Source: Furcasterigmium furcatum (Eukaryota > Ascomycota > Sordariomycetes > Glomerellales > Plectosphaerellaceae). Taken from it: 64,000 bases of DNA. Of this stretch, positions 46,089 to 58,872 are shown piece after piece. The translations under genes were made by a program, and so were the position numbers. Each line of letters opens with the position of its first letter. Positions within the stretch are counted from its first letter, which is position 1. A model generated the notes under the pieces. That model did no database searches, was not told the origin of the DNA, and saw nothing but the letters and a program-made list of their open reading frames with translations. Location: positions 1,800,961 to 1,864,960 of the forward strand of contig BCIA01000006.1 of assembly GCA_001599815.1 (NCBI GenBank), read 5' to 3'.

Positions 46089-47536
46089 GGTTGACGTGTG
46101 AATCGGCAGTCTGCGCCTGAGGGGCAATTGAGCCTGTTCCGTGTGAGATCCTCAAGCAGCGGGAGGAGAGTTGTGATTCTCGGCAGAGGCAGGTCGAGAA
46201 TGAGGTTGCCTGGAACCGATTTCTTGAGCATTTGAGTGCCCGCAGTGGAACCGATGGTGCCAAGAGACCGGGGGTTTGGAGATACAGTGCAGTTGCCAAT
46301 AGACACGGCCAAACTGTGCGCATATGACCACGGGTTCTACAGTGCAATTCCCCAGGGGAGGTGGGGCAAGACTTGTTCAGCCACAGATGACGAGGTGCAA
46401 GCAGCGGAGTGGCTCGTGGCCTGCTCGGACACTTACCGACCGCCGGAGGAGCTCGATGGGAGGAGCTCGAAATCTTATCTATCACTCTGGCAGGAGAACC
46501 GCGTCGACTGGGCAGGCTTCAAATCGGGCCTTAGACATGCACCTAATTGAGAGGATCTCTCTTGTGATAATTCCAAAATAACCAAATCGACTTGGGAATG
46601 ACTTTTTGAACGGCAAGGTTTATATATGCACTGGGGTACCTTACCAACCTGGAAGGTCCCGTCGGTGTATCAGGGCAGTCTCCCCCATTATAGGGGCCTG
46701 GGGCCTGGCTCGTGGCCCCAGCCAGGGTCCAGGCATGCTACCTGACCTAAGCTAAAACTTCCCGCCCTGCCCAGCCCCCCGGGGCCCGCCACATCCACCC
46801 CCTAATCTTCACCAGAGAACCAGCTGAGCCCGCCCGGGCACCTCACGCACTTGCATTCCAGGTCGGGTCCGAGTAGTAGGCAGGTACTTACTGCATTGAA
46901 CCATTGGATTGCAAGAGATTGGAGCAAAGAAGCAGCCCGACTGACTTCCATTTCTCTCGTCCAGACTGGCGGTCTAGCAGCACTCCTGACAGAACACGGC
47001 AGCTCGGGAGCACCGGCGAGAGAGCGCTCTCCCTTTCCATTGGGTCCCGCGAGAGCTGTCCAGCATTGCAGGTAAACTCGATCAAGGTACTTGGATCCAG
47101 CAATCATCCGTATCCACTACTTGCCGTCTGACATCCTGTCCATCCGTCCATCCATCAATTCCAGCCCTCCCTCCCTAGTCCTACCAACCCAACCATACAT
47201 ACCATACCATTGGCAGACTCTCCCCCTCTCACTCACCCTCTCTGTTCTTTTCGATCCGATCCAAACCAGCCTCGCGTTCCGCTCGCTCCCGCTGACGATT
47301 CGCGCGCTCCCTTTCTCCCTCAGACCCGGCTCGGACGACGGCGCCCATCAAATGTTCTGGACATGCTGACGGCGCCTACGTCGCCCTGATCCTGCGACCT
47401 TCGACGACCCCCCGAAAGGGAGCCCTCAGCCGGCGGTGCGTGGGCTGGGCTGCCACGTCTTCCTTCGTCTGTCCCCCTCGTCCCAGAACCACGACACGAC
47501 GCTTGCTGTGCCGGCAGACAATGCCCTGTCGCCGCC
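46089..47536. other. intergenic, between divergent ecm14 and syt1
   Basis: About 1.45 kb of shared upstream sequence. The last 400 bases are strongly pyrimidine-rich, as in a fungal leader. No coding gene supported. Confidence 0.5.
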
Positions 47537-50500
47537 ATGCCCTTCCTTCTACGGCGTCGCGGCAATGCGGCGAGCGAGTCCGACATGCGTCGCCAATCCG
47601 CCCTTGTTGACGACCAGACTTCAACTGAACCACGGCTCTCCGAATCCACCTCCACCGCTACAACAGACGACGACGATGACGAAAGCCGCGACTCCCTCCC
47701 CGCTGCAACCCCTTCGATACGCGAACCCCCCCTGGAACCCTCCAGATCCGCAAACCACGCTGAAGCGTTGTCTCGTGCTGGCGTCGAGGGCCTCAACTCT
47801 CGTCCGGCCTCCCCCCCTGTCCAGGACGAGTCGTCTAAACATCGCCGCTTCTCCTTGCTAAAGTTTCGCAATGCATCGGACTCTCAGCTATCGCTAAGGG
47901 CGAGACAGCAAGCCGAGGAGCCGCCTCCCATGCCCAGACGTATGATGCCCTCTCTCGCTCTATTTGCGTGGCCACCCAGTTGCTGACATCCCGAGCAGCC
48001 CCTGAAATCATCACCACCGCTCCTACCCTCGAGATTCCTGCCCCCCAGCGAAAACCTTCTCGCCTTCGCCTTTCTGATCGATTTCGGAAGTCCAGCGACT
48101 TGCCAAGACATAGCGAGGATATCAGCTCTGCGAAGAGGAGCAGCACCTGGAAGCCCCGGAGAACAGGGGGCTGGGACGAAGGCGCAAGTCGCGATAGGCT
48201 GCCCTTGGTAACCTTTGAGGAGCCCAAGGGCGCGGCTTCAGCAAATATCACCTCTCCTGCAGTCAAGAACCCCGAGGGAGACATGGCGCCTGCGGCTTCC
48301 TTGCCCCCGAACCGCATGTCCGAGTCTTCCAGGTCTGATGCGGCCTCTGGAAGCTTCGGCAACTCCCCGACTCCTACAAAGCATCATGTCCCTTCCGCAA
48401 CGAGCTTCTTTAGGCTTCCTCGCCGGAAGAACAAGGCACCCCCGCCGCTATTTGACCTCTCCCACCTGCCGCAGAAGAGTAAATACTCGAACGGCTCGTG
48501 GAATCCTGCCCTGTCCAACTCTTCCCTGGGCCCTTCTTCCAGGGACGGAACGCCCAAGCAGCAGAACTCCTCCAGACCACCATCCAGCTACAGCGCGAGA
48601 GCGGACTCTGTGGCGTCCGGCGACGTTTCAGCGAGGCAAGCTGCGTCCCCAGCTACAGCACTATTTCGGCGTGGCTCCGCGCACTCGGGCCACTCATCGC
48701 CAACCAGAGCGGCCCAGCTTCAGCTAAGGGGAAGATCCTCTACCCTCAGCTCGCTGGGTAGAGAATCCCTGGATGACTACCTTCAGCCCGGCACAACGCG
48801 GACCTCCTCGTCAATGGGCCGCAAAAGCCTTGGAGATCTGCTCGGACTTAACAAGATCCGCAACAACAACGAATTCCAGATGAGCCGGCAAGGGACCTTT
48901 ACGCCAGCGACGCCTGGCTCGAACACGTCCAAGAACAATTCATTCCAAATCGCCAGGGAGGCCGTCGTGCTCCCAGAGCGACAAGAAGACGAGACAGCCG
49001 TCAAATATCTCGCCCGCGTTGAGCCGGGATTGAGTCGCCGTGTCATCGCCAGCGCCTTGGCCAAATCCACTGACCCCTTTTTTGCGACTGTGCTGCGCAG
49101 TTACATGCGACGGTTCAGCTTCTTCGGTGATCCAATGGACATGTCCATCCGTAAGCTGCTCATGGAGGCAGAGCTTCCCAAGGAGACACAGCAGATTGAT
49201 CGGTTCCTGCAAGCTTTCGCCAACAGATATCATGAGTGTAATCCCGGCATCTTCGCAACACCAGATCAGGCCTATTTCATCGCCTTCTCACTTCTCATCC
49301 TCCACACGGACGTCTTCAACAGGAACAACAAGTACAAGATGCAACAAGCTGACTACATCAAGAACACTCAAGGAGATGGTCTCGCCGAGGCCATTCTCAA
49401 GTGTTTCTACGACAACATTTCATATACGCCCTTCATTCACGTCGAAGACGACGTGGACTTGTCGGTTGATCGCCAGAAAGTCAAGCGGGGTGCCCTCTTC
49501 CCCGGGGGCACTCCAGATGCTCTGCAGAAGAAGTCGTCCAAGGAACCTCTGGACCCGTACACCCTCATTCTCGACGGCAAGCTCGACATCTTGCGCCCAA
49601 GCTTGAAAGACGTGATGGAACTGGAGGATCATTACCACTACCTCGGTACAGCTAAGACGCTCAATGTCCGAGAACTACAGAGGACTTTCTTCAGGACCGG
49701 GGTGCTCCAGATCGTGTCGGCAAGATCCCGACCTGATGCTTTCAGAGATGACAATGCCACTACCAATCCCGACATGGCCCCCCAGGGAGTTGTCGACATC
49801 AAAGTAACCAAGGTTGGGCTCTTGTGGCGCAAGGATGCCAAAAAGAAGAAGACCCGCTCACCGTGGCAGGAATGGGGGGCCATCTTGACGGGAGCTCAAC
49901 TCTACTTCTTCCGCAACACCACTTGGGTTAAGAATCTCATGCACCAGTACGAGTCTCACATTAAGCAGGGTTACTACGGCGAGCCCATCACTTTCAAACC
50001 CGCCCTGGCCGACTTCAAGCCTGACGCCTTCATGCCCATCAAGGACGCTGTGGCTCTTGTTGATTCTACCTACAAGCGACACAAGAATGCCTTCAAATAT
50101 GCGAGACCAGAGTCTTTTATCGAAGAAGTTCTCCTGGCCGACAACGAGGAGGAGATGAACGACTGGCTCGCCAAGCTGAACTACGCCGCCGCCTTCACCA
50201 CTTCTGGTGTGAGGATGAGGGGCGTCCTCGGAGTGAATTATGAGGGCCAGATCCGACGCGGCATGAGGAGACTGGACAGCTCGAGTGCAGCCCAAATCGT
50301 CCAGACTCCGAGCGGCGAGGTGAGCATTGTTCGTGGCAAGATCGACCCCAAAGAGGCGGAATCGATCCTGGCACAGCGACAAGATGCGATGCTTCGGGTC
50401 ATTGCCAAGGCTGCCGAGGACATCACTGCCAAGGAGAAAGAACTCGAACAGCAGCTTCGGAATGCTCGTCATCTGCAGATCCTGTCCCCTATCCAGTCGA

Positions 50501-51933
50501 AGAGCCGCGAGGAGCTCTTGCGAGAAGCAGCGCGCATGGACGTCAAGATCAAGTGGATTCGTATGGAAATTTGGAAGATCAAGTGCCATCGAGATGTGCT
50601 CGTCAAAGATCTGGACGAGGAGGGCGTCGTGGCGGATCTCTCGCCCGCAAAGCAAGGCAGCGATGCTGCCGAAGGCTCGCCGATACGAACACGGCCGGCC
50701 ACAAACAGGAGAGACTCGAGAAGCAGTACAGCCCAGAATGGGCCTCGGCCTACAACAGCACCTTCTCTGCCTCAGACGGCATCGCCGCCTGTACAAGGCG
50801 ATGTCGAGTCACCGCGTGGAGAGGAATTCCAGACACCACCAACAAGCGCCAGCCAACCTACCCATCGGTATCAACGATCATGGGACTCTTCCGTCTCCGC
50901 CAGCGAGATTCTGCGACGCGCCAGATCTGCGTCACACGTCACGGTCTCATCGGGGACGCATGGTACACCCAATTCGGCTCACCTCGATGTTCAAGGCACC
51001 CCAGACGGACAGTCCGAGGTGCCTCGGAGGGCCAGCCTCGAGGAGAAGCGATCTGATGATGCCGATGCAAGGGAGCGTGAACTTCTCGAACAGGCAGGCC
51101 TCATCGAGTCACCCTCCCGCCATGGTGGGCGATCTGGTAGGCACGACTCGGTATCAGAAGCGGAGGATCTTCGGGAGCAACCCGGAAGCAGTGAGAGGCC
51201 GGACCGGACGAAGATGCGCCGCAGCCTTCAGAGAACATTGAGGGAAAGCGCTGGTCATTTATCCCACCATAGAAGCAAGAGAGGGAAGGATTCGACGTCA
51301 AGTGGAGTCTCCGAGGATACCACGCGAGATGACAGGTTGAGCAGGGGGACCGGAAGCTTCGTTGTGCACGGCAAGAAGGCATCTGTTATCGACTTTGGCG
51401 ATGGCCTGAAGCAGATGCCAACTGAAGAGAGACTGAGGCAGCGCATCCAGGCACAACGGGACGAGCCGCTATCCCCAAGTAGTGTCGAGGAGGACTTCTA
51501 CGACGCTGTCGGCCATCAGCCTAGCGTGGATGAGCGCAGGGAGTCTGCCGCGAGTGGCAGCACCGCTACGGCGAGGAGCTTCCGTGAGCTGCACCGCAAA
51601 TACTCCTCTGCGCAGTCCAAACAGCCCAATGTTGGCGGCAAGCTCTCGGTTCCCTCCGACACCGACAGCGATGCAGCCGTCAGTGTTTCTGAAGGCAGAC
51701 GCACGCCTCTTCCGCCAATCGAGACCCAACTTGGGGAAGAGGAGGAAGAAGAGGAAGTAGGGGCGCCTCTACCCGGACAATCCAGATCTCAACTGCAGTC
51801 GCCGGCCTCCCCAGAGGCTCTTTCGTCCGCCTCGCCGGTGGAAGTACAGCAGAGGCAGCAACAGGGGGGCGCTGAACAGGACAATGAGACTCAGCAGCTG
51901 TCCAACCCACATATGCAAGCGATCAAGGCTTAG
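47537..51933 (+). CDS. syt1: Arf guanine-nucleotide exchange factor, SEC7 and PH domains (Syt1 type)
   Basis: Activates Arf/Arl GTPases at the Golgi. Two exons (47537-47939, 47999-51933) give 1445 residues. The first 450 are Ser/Pro/Arg-rich and disordered. The SEC7 domain, about 455-650, contains FFATVLRSYMRRFSFFGDPMD, the catalytic glutamate at about E530 in LPKETQQIDRFL, and the second motif PDQAYFIAFSLLILHTDVFN. A PH domain follows at about 734-885 (GLLWRKDAKKKKTRSPWQEW, TGAQLYFFRNTTW). Next comes a coiled coil at about 915-985 (ITAKEKELEQQLRNARHLQ, ARMDVKIKWIRMEIWKIK). The remaining tail is low complexity. SEC7 plus PH plus a long disordered head is the Syt1 layout, distinct from Sec7, Gea1/2 or BIG. 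Intron: GTATGA..GCTGAC..CAG. Confidence 0.92.
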
Positions 51934-52546
51934 AAAGCCAATGTCAGACGCGTCTGCGCTGCTGTCCAACAGGGCACGAGGCGTTTCTCTCCCGACCTCA
52001 GCGAGATACACGGCACGATCGTAGTACATGCAAATCCGGGAGCAGGCAGGGCCAGCACGGAGCAGAGCTGGGTAGACGTCGAGAGGTCGGGAAAACGTTT
52101 GGCACCTGGCCACAGCAGCTCCGGCACGGGCATCCGACGGTCACGACTAAGACGCACGTTCTCGACTCTGGGGCACCCAGGTCTCGGGTGAGAGGGTCGG
52201 CTGTCTGGAGCTTTCTTGTCCGGGAACAGAGCATTCGCCAGTCATGTGGATATGCGGGAGAGGGCGATGTGCCGGACTGTCTGGTACGCCGTCGTAGGTA
52301 CATGGGGAGCAAGAGGGCCATCCATGTTTGTGATTCAGGCATAGCGTATGAGGGGATCAATGGAAATGGTCAATAAAAGGCGAGCTCTTTGATTTGGAAG
52401 CACTTCGAGCAGATAGACGATGGTGAGGACCCAAATGCGGTGACATATGTAATTTGCGCCTTTTTGAAAGGAGATGAGGCTGATGCTTTGCCTTCGAGAA
52501 TAATGTTCCCTCTCCAGTTGGTATGCACGCCTAGCAAGCTACCATC
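51934..52546. other. intergenic, between convergent syt1 and srp72
   Basis: About 610 bases holding two 3' ends. A candidate polyadenylation signal is at 52372. Confidence 0.5.
52372..52377 (+). terminator. candidate polyadenylation signal (AATAAA)
   Basis: Perfect AATAAA about 440 bases after the syt1 stop. The distance is long for a fungal 3' untranslated region, so weak support. Confidence 0.3.
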
Positions 52547-54552
52547 TCATTTCTTCCCCTTCTTCTTCTTCTTGTTGTTCGACGAAGATTGTGTCGGTGC
52601 CCTTTCCACCTTGACCGATCCCGCACCACCAGCGAGTTCAAGTGTCTCCTCTTCCCGGACGAACCCGCCCTGTGTATTCTCCGCCGCCTTCTTCTTGCCC
52701 TTTTTGCCCTTGGGACGGTAGGACGACCTGTCACGCAATGGGAGCCAGCGCTCCGGATCAACCTTTTTGCCTTCCTCGTAGTTCTTGGGGAGCTTTCTCC
52801 TGCGCCTCTTCTTGGCCTGGTCGGCCACCGTGGATTCGGCAGCAGCGCGCTTCTTGCTCAGACTGGTGATCGGCTGCGCGGACACGACACCATGATCGAG
52901 CAAGGAACGCGTGTCGACGCTAGACACGAGAACGTCGACAGCAGGCAAGGAGTTCAAAAAGGGCTGGACTTTACCAGGATCAGTCTTGGCGAAAGACGCC
53001 ACCAGACCAGATTTGGCAACGGGGTCCTGTGTTGGCTGAGCGCAGAGTTTCTCAAAGGCAGCTCCCGCAGCAGCAAGGTCACCGGAGTCCGAAGACCTCA
53101 GCAGCTCGGCGCCGGCCCCTCTCAGCAGAGAGCTCGACTGGCGGCCCTCCTGCTCGATCCAGTGCGACGCTGCCTTAGCCAGCTCGTTCCTGATGCAACC
53201 ATGGCGACCCTGTAGCCTGTACAGAGACACTGCTAGTGCAACGAGGCCTGGTGAGAACCGAGTGGGCAGAGATTCCGATGCCTCGAGCGTCTTGAACAGC
53301 GACTCCAGAAGGGTGAGAGCTGCGTCCGGATTATTGGCCACGACGTAGAGCTGCACGGCGGTCAAGACGGCACCCACGTCTGCTGGTCGTTCCTCGATGA
53401 CAGACTGTACCTCCTTGAGGGAGACTGCACTGGAGTGGATCAAAGAGCGTGCAGCAACATTGATGACAGAGAGCTCGAACGCCTCAGCAGCTGAGATGCT
53501 GGGGGATGTTTCCAAGAGGCGCCTGGTTTCCCGCACGACACCTGGGAATTTCTGAGTGCGGAGCGCGAGGGCTAGCCTATTCTTTCTCAGGCTACTCTCC
53601 TGGAACTTGAAGAGTTTGGTGTCTTCGGCATTCTTGGCAGAAGTTTCAACCTGTCGCTGGGTTGCAAAGGGATTGTGGCCGTCGTCTTCTAAGGCCGAAA
53701 TGTTGTTCCTGTAGATAATCTTGGTATCCGCATCCTCGAGGCTAGTTTCATCAACATGTTAACATCATTGTCATCGCATGCGATGGTTTGTGTGTGAAAG
53801 ACCCACCTGTAAGAGGCCAGTTGCTTGTGAAGCTTCGCTGCTTCCTCATCTTTGCCCAGCTTGCTGTAGACATAGGCCTGCTGGACGAGGATCGGGACCA
53901 TCTCCAGTTGCTTCTCCTCGTCACTGAGCTCATCCGCCGCATTGCAGAGTCGACCGGCCCGCTGCAGAAGCATGAGGGCTTTGAGAAACTCGCCACGGGC
54001 GATGACTCCACAGGCAATGTTATAGGCAACCTCGAAAGTATCGGGAGACTCTGCTGAAGCGGGGAGAAATTCAGACGCAGCGTTGCCGGCTGCTCGCCAA
54101 TTTCGTTGTGCGACCGTTGCCAGCGAGTTTATCTTCAGGTCGCTTTCCTCGTCGTCGGCTGTAGAGTCGGAGGACAAGGTATCGTAGATCTGCCTTGCAT
54201 CCTCGAAGCGCTCGGCGCGATAGGCGACTTGAGCGGCCAAGTGGCTGGTGCCGCGATCTGTGGACGATCCTAAAACATTTGCGGCCTCTTCCAGCTCCCC
54301 CGTTTTGTAGAGTGCATACGCATGCTCCAGGCGGCTGGCTTGCTGAAGCTGAGACCCGCCATCGGTGATCGCGCGGAGGGCATCCTGGAACCGGTCAAGC
54401 TTGAGGAGGGCGATCACCCTCGTTTTCTGGGCTGCCAGGTCTCCCTTTGATGCTTTCAGGGAAGCATTGGCCGCTCTGAGAATCTCCTCGTGATCATCGA
54501 TTGTAGATTGGCGCAGCAGCGACGTCAAGGTCGCCGCGGGGTCGGACGGCAT
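52547..54552 (-). CDS. srp72: signal recognition particle subunit SRP72
   Basis: Largest protein of the signal recognition particle; with SRP68 it binds 7S RNA and supports ER targeting. Two exons (54552-53807, 53741-52547) give 646 residues. Most of the chain is helical TPR-like repeats (LKLDRFQDALRAITDG, EHAYALYKTGELEEAANVL, AAQVAYRAERFEDARQIYDTL, YNIACGVIARGEFLKALMLLQRA, QAYVYSKLGKDEEAAKLHKQL, LTAVQLYVVANNPDAALTLLESL). The C-terminus carries the basic RNA-binding region, KKRRRRKLPKNY then DPERWLPLRDRSSYRPKGKKGKKK, the recognised SRP72 signature. It ends in a Lys-rich tail. The intron (GTGGGT..CTAG) keeps frame through Tyr-Ser-Leu-Glu-Asp. The start is the ATG in MPSDPAATLTSLLRQ. Confidence 0.93.
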
Positions 54553-55071
54553 GATCGTATGCGAAATTCGTGGGGGAGGTATTTTGTGGCTTAGTACCGA
54601 GATTGTCGCATACAGTAAACCCAAATCGATTTGTGAGCAGTCTTCCGCGCAGGGTTTGGGCTTCTGAGGTCCGAGATCGTGTCGGCGCAAGCCCTGGGCA
54701 TAGACGGAATTGATCAGTTGGAGCTGGCGAGGTTCGAAATTCAGGTCTCGTGGGGTGCGATCTAGAGTGGGGCAGTTGCCGTTGTGATGTAGAGGATGGG
54801 TAGGCAGGTAGTTGACCGGGCAAGTGAGTCTTATGTAAGCACTTTCATCCCAGGTACCTCGCACTGTTCTGGTATTGGCCCACTTGCTGTTCTGGGTGAG
54901 GAGGTGGATGAAGCTCTCCTCACGGGGACACTGCTGACCGCTAATATGCTGTCAGATGCGGCTGGACGAACGGCGGCAGTCCGCTGGAAATCTACAGTCA
55001 TCAACGCTCACTCCCGAGTGTAACCAGCATAACATCAGGTCTTTGGTTGTGCTGCTACCGGCTCAGCCATG
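54553..55071. other. intergenic, upstream of srp72
   Basis: About 520 bases between two minus-strand genes; srp72 promoter and the 3' end of the next gene. Nothing else recognised. Confidence 0.45.
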
Positions 55072-55955
55072 TTATCGTCGGCTCAAAAACCCCCAGAAAC
55101 CCCTAGGCCTCGATTTTGTATCGTATGGTCGCAAAGGGTACGTCGGGCGGGGGCTGTACTCCGCTGACGTTACGGACAAACCGCTGGAACCCCGCCGTCT
55201 GCTGTTCCGGCCTGCAACCTCTCCTAGCTTCGTGCTATCGGATGCCATGGTAGCCATAGATGCGCGCTTCCCAGACTTCATCGCGGTGTCGACCCCATGG
55301 GGCGGTTGGCTCGATTTACGAGTCCGCCGTTGCGCTGTCTCGTGCTTCTTTGAGCTGCTGTCTGCGCTAGCTGCGCTTTCCCGTGGCCGTGGCCGTGGCC
55401 GTGGCCGTGGCATTGCGGAGCGCGCCGAGGACCTGGAGGAACTTCTACTTGCGAGTGACTGTCTTTTCCGTACCCCGCTGCCCTCGGTCGACGGCGGGTT
55501 GCTAAGACGCACTGCCAGTTCATCTATCGCCTTGACCGCATCGATGCGGGAGGAGTTGGACAGTGACCGTAACGAGTCATAGTCAAGGACAGGAACTTGA
55601 CCTCCTGCCATGGTAGCGAGGAGACGTCTGATGACTGATTTCAAGCGTCTGATGACTCTTCTCAACGATGACTCTGCGGCAGCTGTGAAGGTCGGTCAGT
55701 TTTCGGGCTGGCATGTGTCGATGGAAACCCACCATCGCCGGTCTTCAGCCCGTCGTTGAGAGATAGCTGAGACTCATATGCCCGTCGCAGTCGGGACCGA
55801 TCAGCGCGGATGGATTTGCGCAAACTGTCAGGGCTGCCATCGAGGCCGCCGCTGACGAACTCAGCATCGCCGGTGCTTGTCAATCCCTTGAGCAACGAGA
55901 GACATTTGGAGTAGGTTTCAATGAGGGAGCCGACGGTGTTGCCGAAGCCGCCCAT
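55072..55955 (-). CDS. uncharacterised fungal protein with Arg/Ser/Pro-rich body
   Basis: Two exons (55955-55733, 55682-55072) give 277 residues. I recognise the style of a conserved fungal hypothetical but no named family. The N-terminus is a helical unit: MGGFGNTVGSLIETYSKCLSLLKGL, then ADRSRLRRAYESQLSLNDGLKTGD. After the intron (GTGGGT..ACTGACC..CACAG) comes a basic helix (LRRVIRRLKSVIRRLLATM) and a short conserved-looking motif, VPVLDYDSLRSLSNSSRIDAV. The rest is low complexity: SRSSSRSSARSA, five Pro-Arg pairs from a hexanucleotide repeat, many Lys/Arg, and an Arg/Tyr-rich end finishing FLSRR. The positive charge suggests binding to nucleic acid or acidic lipids, but no domain shows this. 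Function unknown. Confidence 0.72.
55381..55410 (+). repeat. hexanucleotide repeat (ccgtgg) x5
   Basis: Five perfect copies of ccgtgg inside the coding exon of the 55-kb uncharacterised gene, read on the minus strand as five Pro-Arg pairs. Likely length-variable between strains. Confidence 0.85.
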
Positions 55956-58872
55956 TCTGGCGATGATACCCGATTTACAGGTGCCGCGACAGCGGCTCCG
56001 GGTGCATGGTTGTTCCCAGCTGAAATGTCGCAGGAACGCAGAGATATGTGGAGGGCACCCATCCCCTCACTCGACCTGGAGCCCTGGGAAGCGCGCCGCT
56101 GGTGCTGTGGTGTGACTGGCTGTGAGCCATTGACAGACCGCTGCAAGTGTTGGGCCGCGGCAGATACGACAGGAGCAATTGGACGGCACCATTTGGCTGC
56201 CCTGGACATCACTGCGTGTCCCCATACACAGGAAACAAACCACTGGCTCTGGTGTCGACATTCATCCTCGGCCAAGCTATTAGAATCGGTCTGGCGTACC
56301 CTGGCCGGTGGTGTGTTCTCTGTCTCTGGGGATCAACGATCGCCGGATGGACAGACGGGAGGCCATCCCGGCAGGGGAAGAAAAGGTGGAGGAGGACCTA
56401 GCGGGAAAAGCACGGGGATCGCATCGCATCATTCTCATGCGCGATGAGAGAATATCAGCCTCTGGCCGTGCAAGCTGGGCCGGCAGGGGTCGTGGTGGTT
56501 GAATGCTGGCTGTGGACCACGAGGAAGGGCAGATGTACCTGATTGCCTGAGTAGCACGGTAGGTACGTACTGGAAGCAAGAAAGCCAGAGGCGAGAGATT
56601 GCAGGAACGAATCAGGCAGCCCACGAGAACCTTGTGTGTCTGATCCTCAACCATGATTGGGAGTATGGATCTCCCCTCCCCCCCCCCGAGTCGAGTCACC
56701 ACCTCCGAGCCTCAATCACCGCCGTTACGTTACGTACTGAAATACATCCCTCTGGGAACATGACCACGGCGAGTTGCATCCAGGGCGCCAACTGCGACAC
56801 GGACGTCTCGAGCGAGGCCCAGTCCATGCCTTCTTCCAGTGGATCGATCCAGGCGGCCAGGCAAGCCAACACAAACAGACAGGTCAGGGGATGTTCATGA
56901 TCAATTGCCCCGTGCGTATCGCGCGGTTCCTTGGAGTGACGCCCGCAACCCACACTGATGAGGAGGGACTGACAAGGCCGACCCTGACGGCTGGGGGGGA
57001 ACGGGGCCCTCGGGAGAGTCCGGTGACGGGCAGTGATCGAGGCCAAGACGAGATGCACAGACGGCAGAAGAAAGCATGACAGCGGCGAGGAAAGCGTGGT
57101 GTGGGCTCAGAAGGCGAAGGATTTCTCACTTCCAGTTGCTTCTGGGCTGGTGTTGCGAGGCAGGCCGGTCGAGAGTGAGGATCCCGAGGTCTTCTGTCTT
57201 CAAGGGAGCCTAGGTCCAGCGAAAAGGGCCGTGTTCAGCAGCTTATCAGAAAAGCGTCAGGCAGAAGCCCCCCACCCTCCCTTCCCAGCAGTGCTCCCAC
57301 CGTCTGGTGAGTTCGCCAATCAGACAATGAAGCCGAGCGACCAAGTCAGGGACAGGGAGACCGGCTACGCCTTCCGGCGCGGGAAGAGGGGCCGTCGACC
57401 GCGTGGGAGACGCTGGGCCCACCGTTGATTCTGCCATTCAGCCATTCTACCGCCCGCGCTGTGCTCCACTTGTTGCGGGTTGCGGGCGTTCATCTTGCCT
57501 GCCACGTTTTCCCAAACAACGCAACGCAGCTGACAGTACGCAGCTGACAGTCCAGACCGGACACCAGACTTCTGCCGGCCGGATTATGCTGAGGTCGGGT
57601 CCTGGCCTTGTCGGACGGGATGAGGGCTGATGAGGCAATGTGTTTCGGGCATTGCGAGATAAGCCTGCAGCCCTGCTTCGCCTCGTCTCGTCTCACTCGG
57701 ACGCCCGCTCACCGACTGATTGCGATTACTTGTCTCCCAGAGACTGGCTCCAATTTGGGTGGGCCGCCGACAAGGGACGGGACGGGCTGGCTGATACTTA
57801 CTTGTAGCACGAGCTTCACAGCCCAAATCACCCATTACGCATCCCATCACGGCCCACGGACAGGCAGACAGGTGAACGAGACAAGACAATCAGGTCCCGC
57901 CCGCTTCGCCGCGCCTTCCGTCCGCCCGCTCTGTCCGGGTCTGTACTGTAGTTGCCCCCCCCCCCCCCCCCATCATTTGCAAACTGGATGCGCCCGTTCC
58001 GCCCTGTTAGCTAGTGACCAATGCCCCTCATGTAAACATGAGTGATGAATATCCCACGCTGGACCCGATCCCACGCAAACGGGACTCGCTGAACCGTGTG
58101 GACGCGATTTCAACCTCGTCCTGGCCGATTTTCCCTTGCCCTCTCTGCGACGCCGCCTTCGCGACCTCCGGATTCACCCCTGATACCACGAAAACCCTGT
58201 AGCCCCCTTGTCGCCCATCGAGAAGAAACCCCCCTCCCTCCCCGGGACAAAGTCTTGATCTCTCGGCCCGTGAAGTTTCCCTCCCTCCTGCAGAATACCT
58301 GCATCATCCTCTGCGTCCCTCTTGGCCCCTTCTTTTATCTACGCGCCGCGTACTTACTGCCGACAACTTCTTTTGCTTCTCGCTTGACCCCCTAAATAAC
58401 CTGCCCTCTTATCTCGTCACTTTCGCCTCTCTGCACTCATCCGTCCAACTATCGGCCGAACAGGGACCAGGTTTCTGTGGTCAAAACAGAATATCGCCCG
58501 CTGCCACATGCGGCCCCCTTCGATCCTCTCACCAGCTTACCGCCTCATGTTCACCCCCGAGCTCGTCATTCTTCCCGTTGACTGACCTTGCGCCCGCCCC
58601 TCTCACATGTTTGCTCTGATCGCAACCAGACACCGCCTTCAGTCTATCTAACAGGTGAGCCCTTCCGCCGGGCTCGGACACACAAGAACTGAATCGCCAC
58701 ATGCCCCTCACCACTGTGCACTTGCTGGAGAATCCATCTGCTGGGCCTGGGTCAACCCATTCATCATCTGGCGCATTCATGTCCCGCTCTGCCAGGGAGA
58801 TTTCCATCTTCCTCTACCATATCCCTCGTCACTCCTGAAGCCTCGGCCAACCCCTTGCCGGCCATTCTGCCC
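55956..58872. other. 2.9-kb intergenic region
   Basis: Second-longest gene-free stretch, between divergent genes. Short frames (for example 56010-56447 plus) were not convincing. About 58100-58870 is pyrimidine-rich and probably the long leader of the next gene. It contains poly-C tracts at about 56675 and 57954-57971. Confidence 0.5.
57954..57971 (+). repeat. poly-C run (about 18 nt)
   Basis: Uninterrupted C tract about 900 bases upstream of the next start codon. Length is approximate and may be variable or mis-called. Confidence 0.7.

Noticed and set aside
49858..50796. 312-codon minus-strand frame
   Set aside because: Antisense to the Syt1 PH and coiled-coil region.
56010..56447. 145-codon plus-strand frame with several cysteines
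   Set aside because: No ATG at its beginning, no domain, low-complexity Gly end and no splice partners; probably chance.
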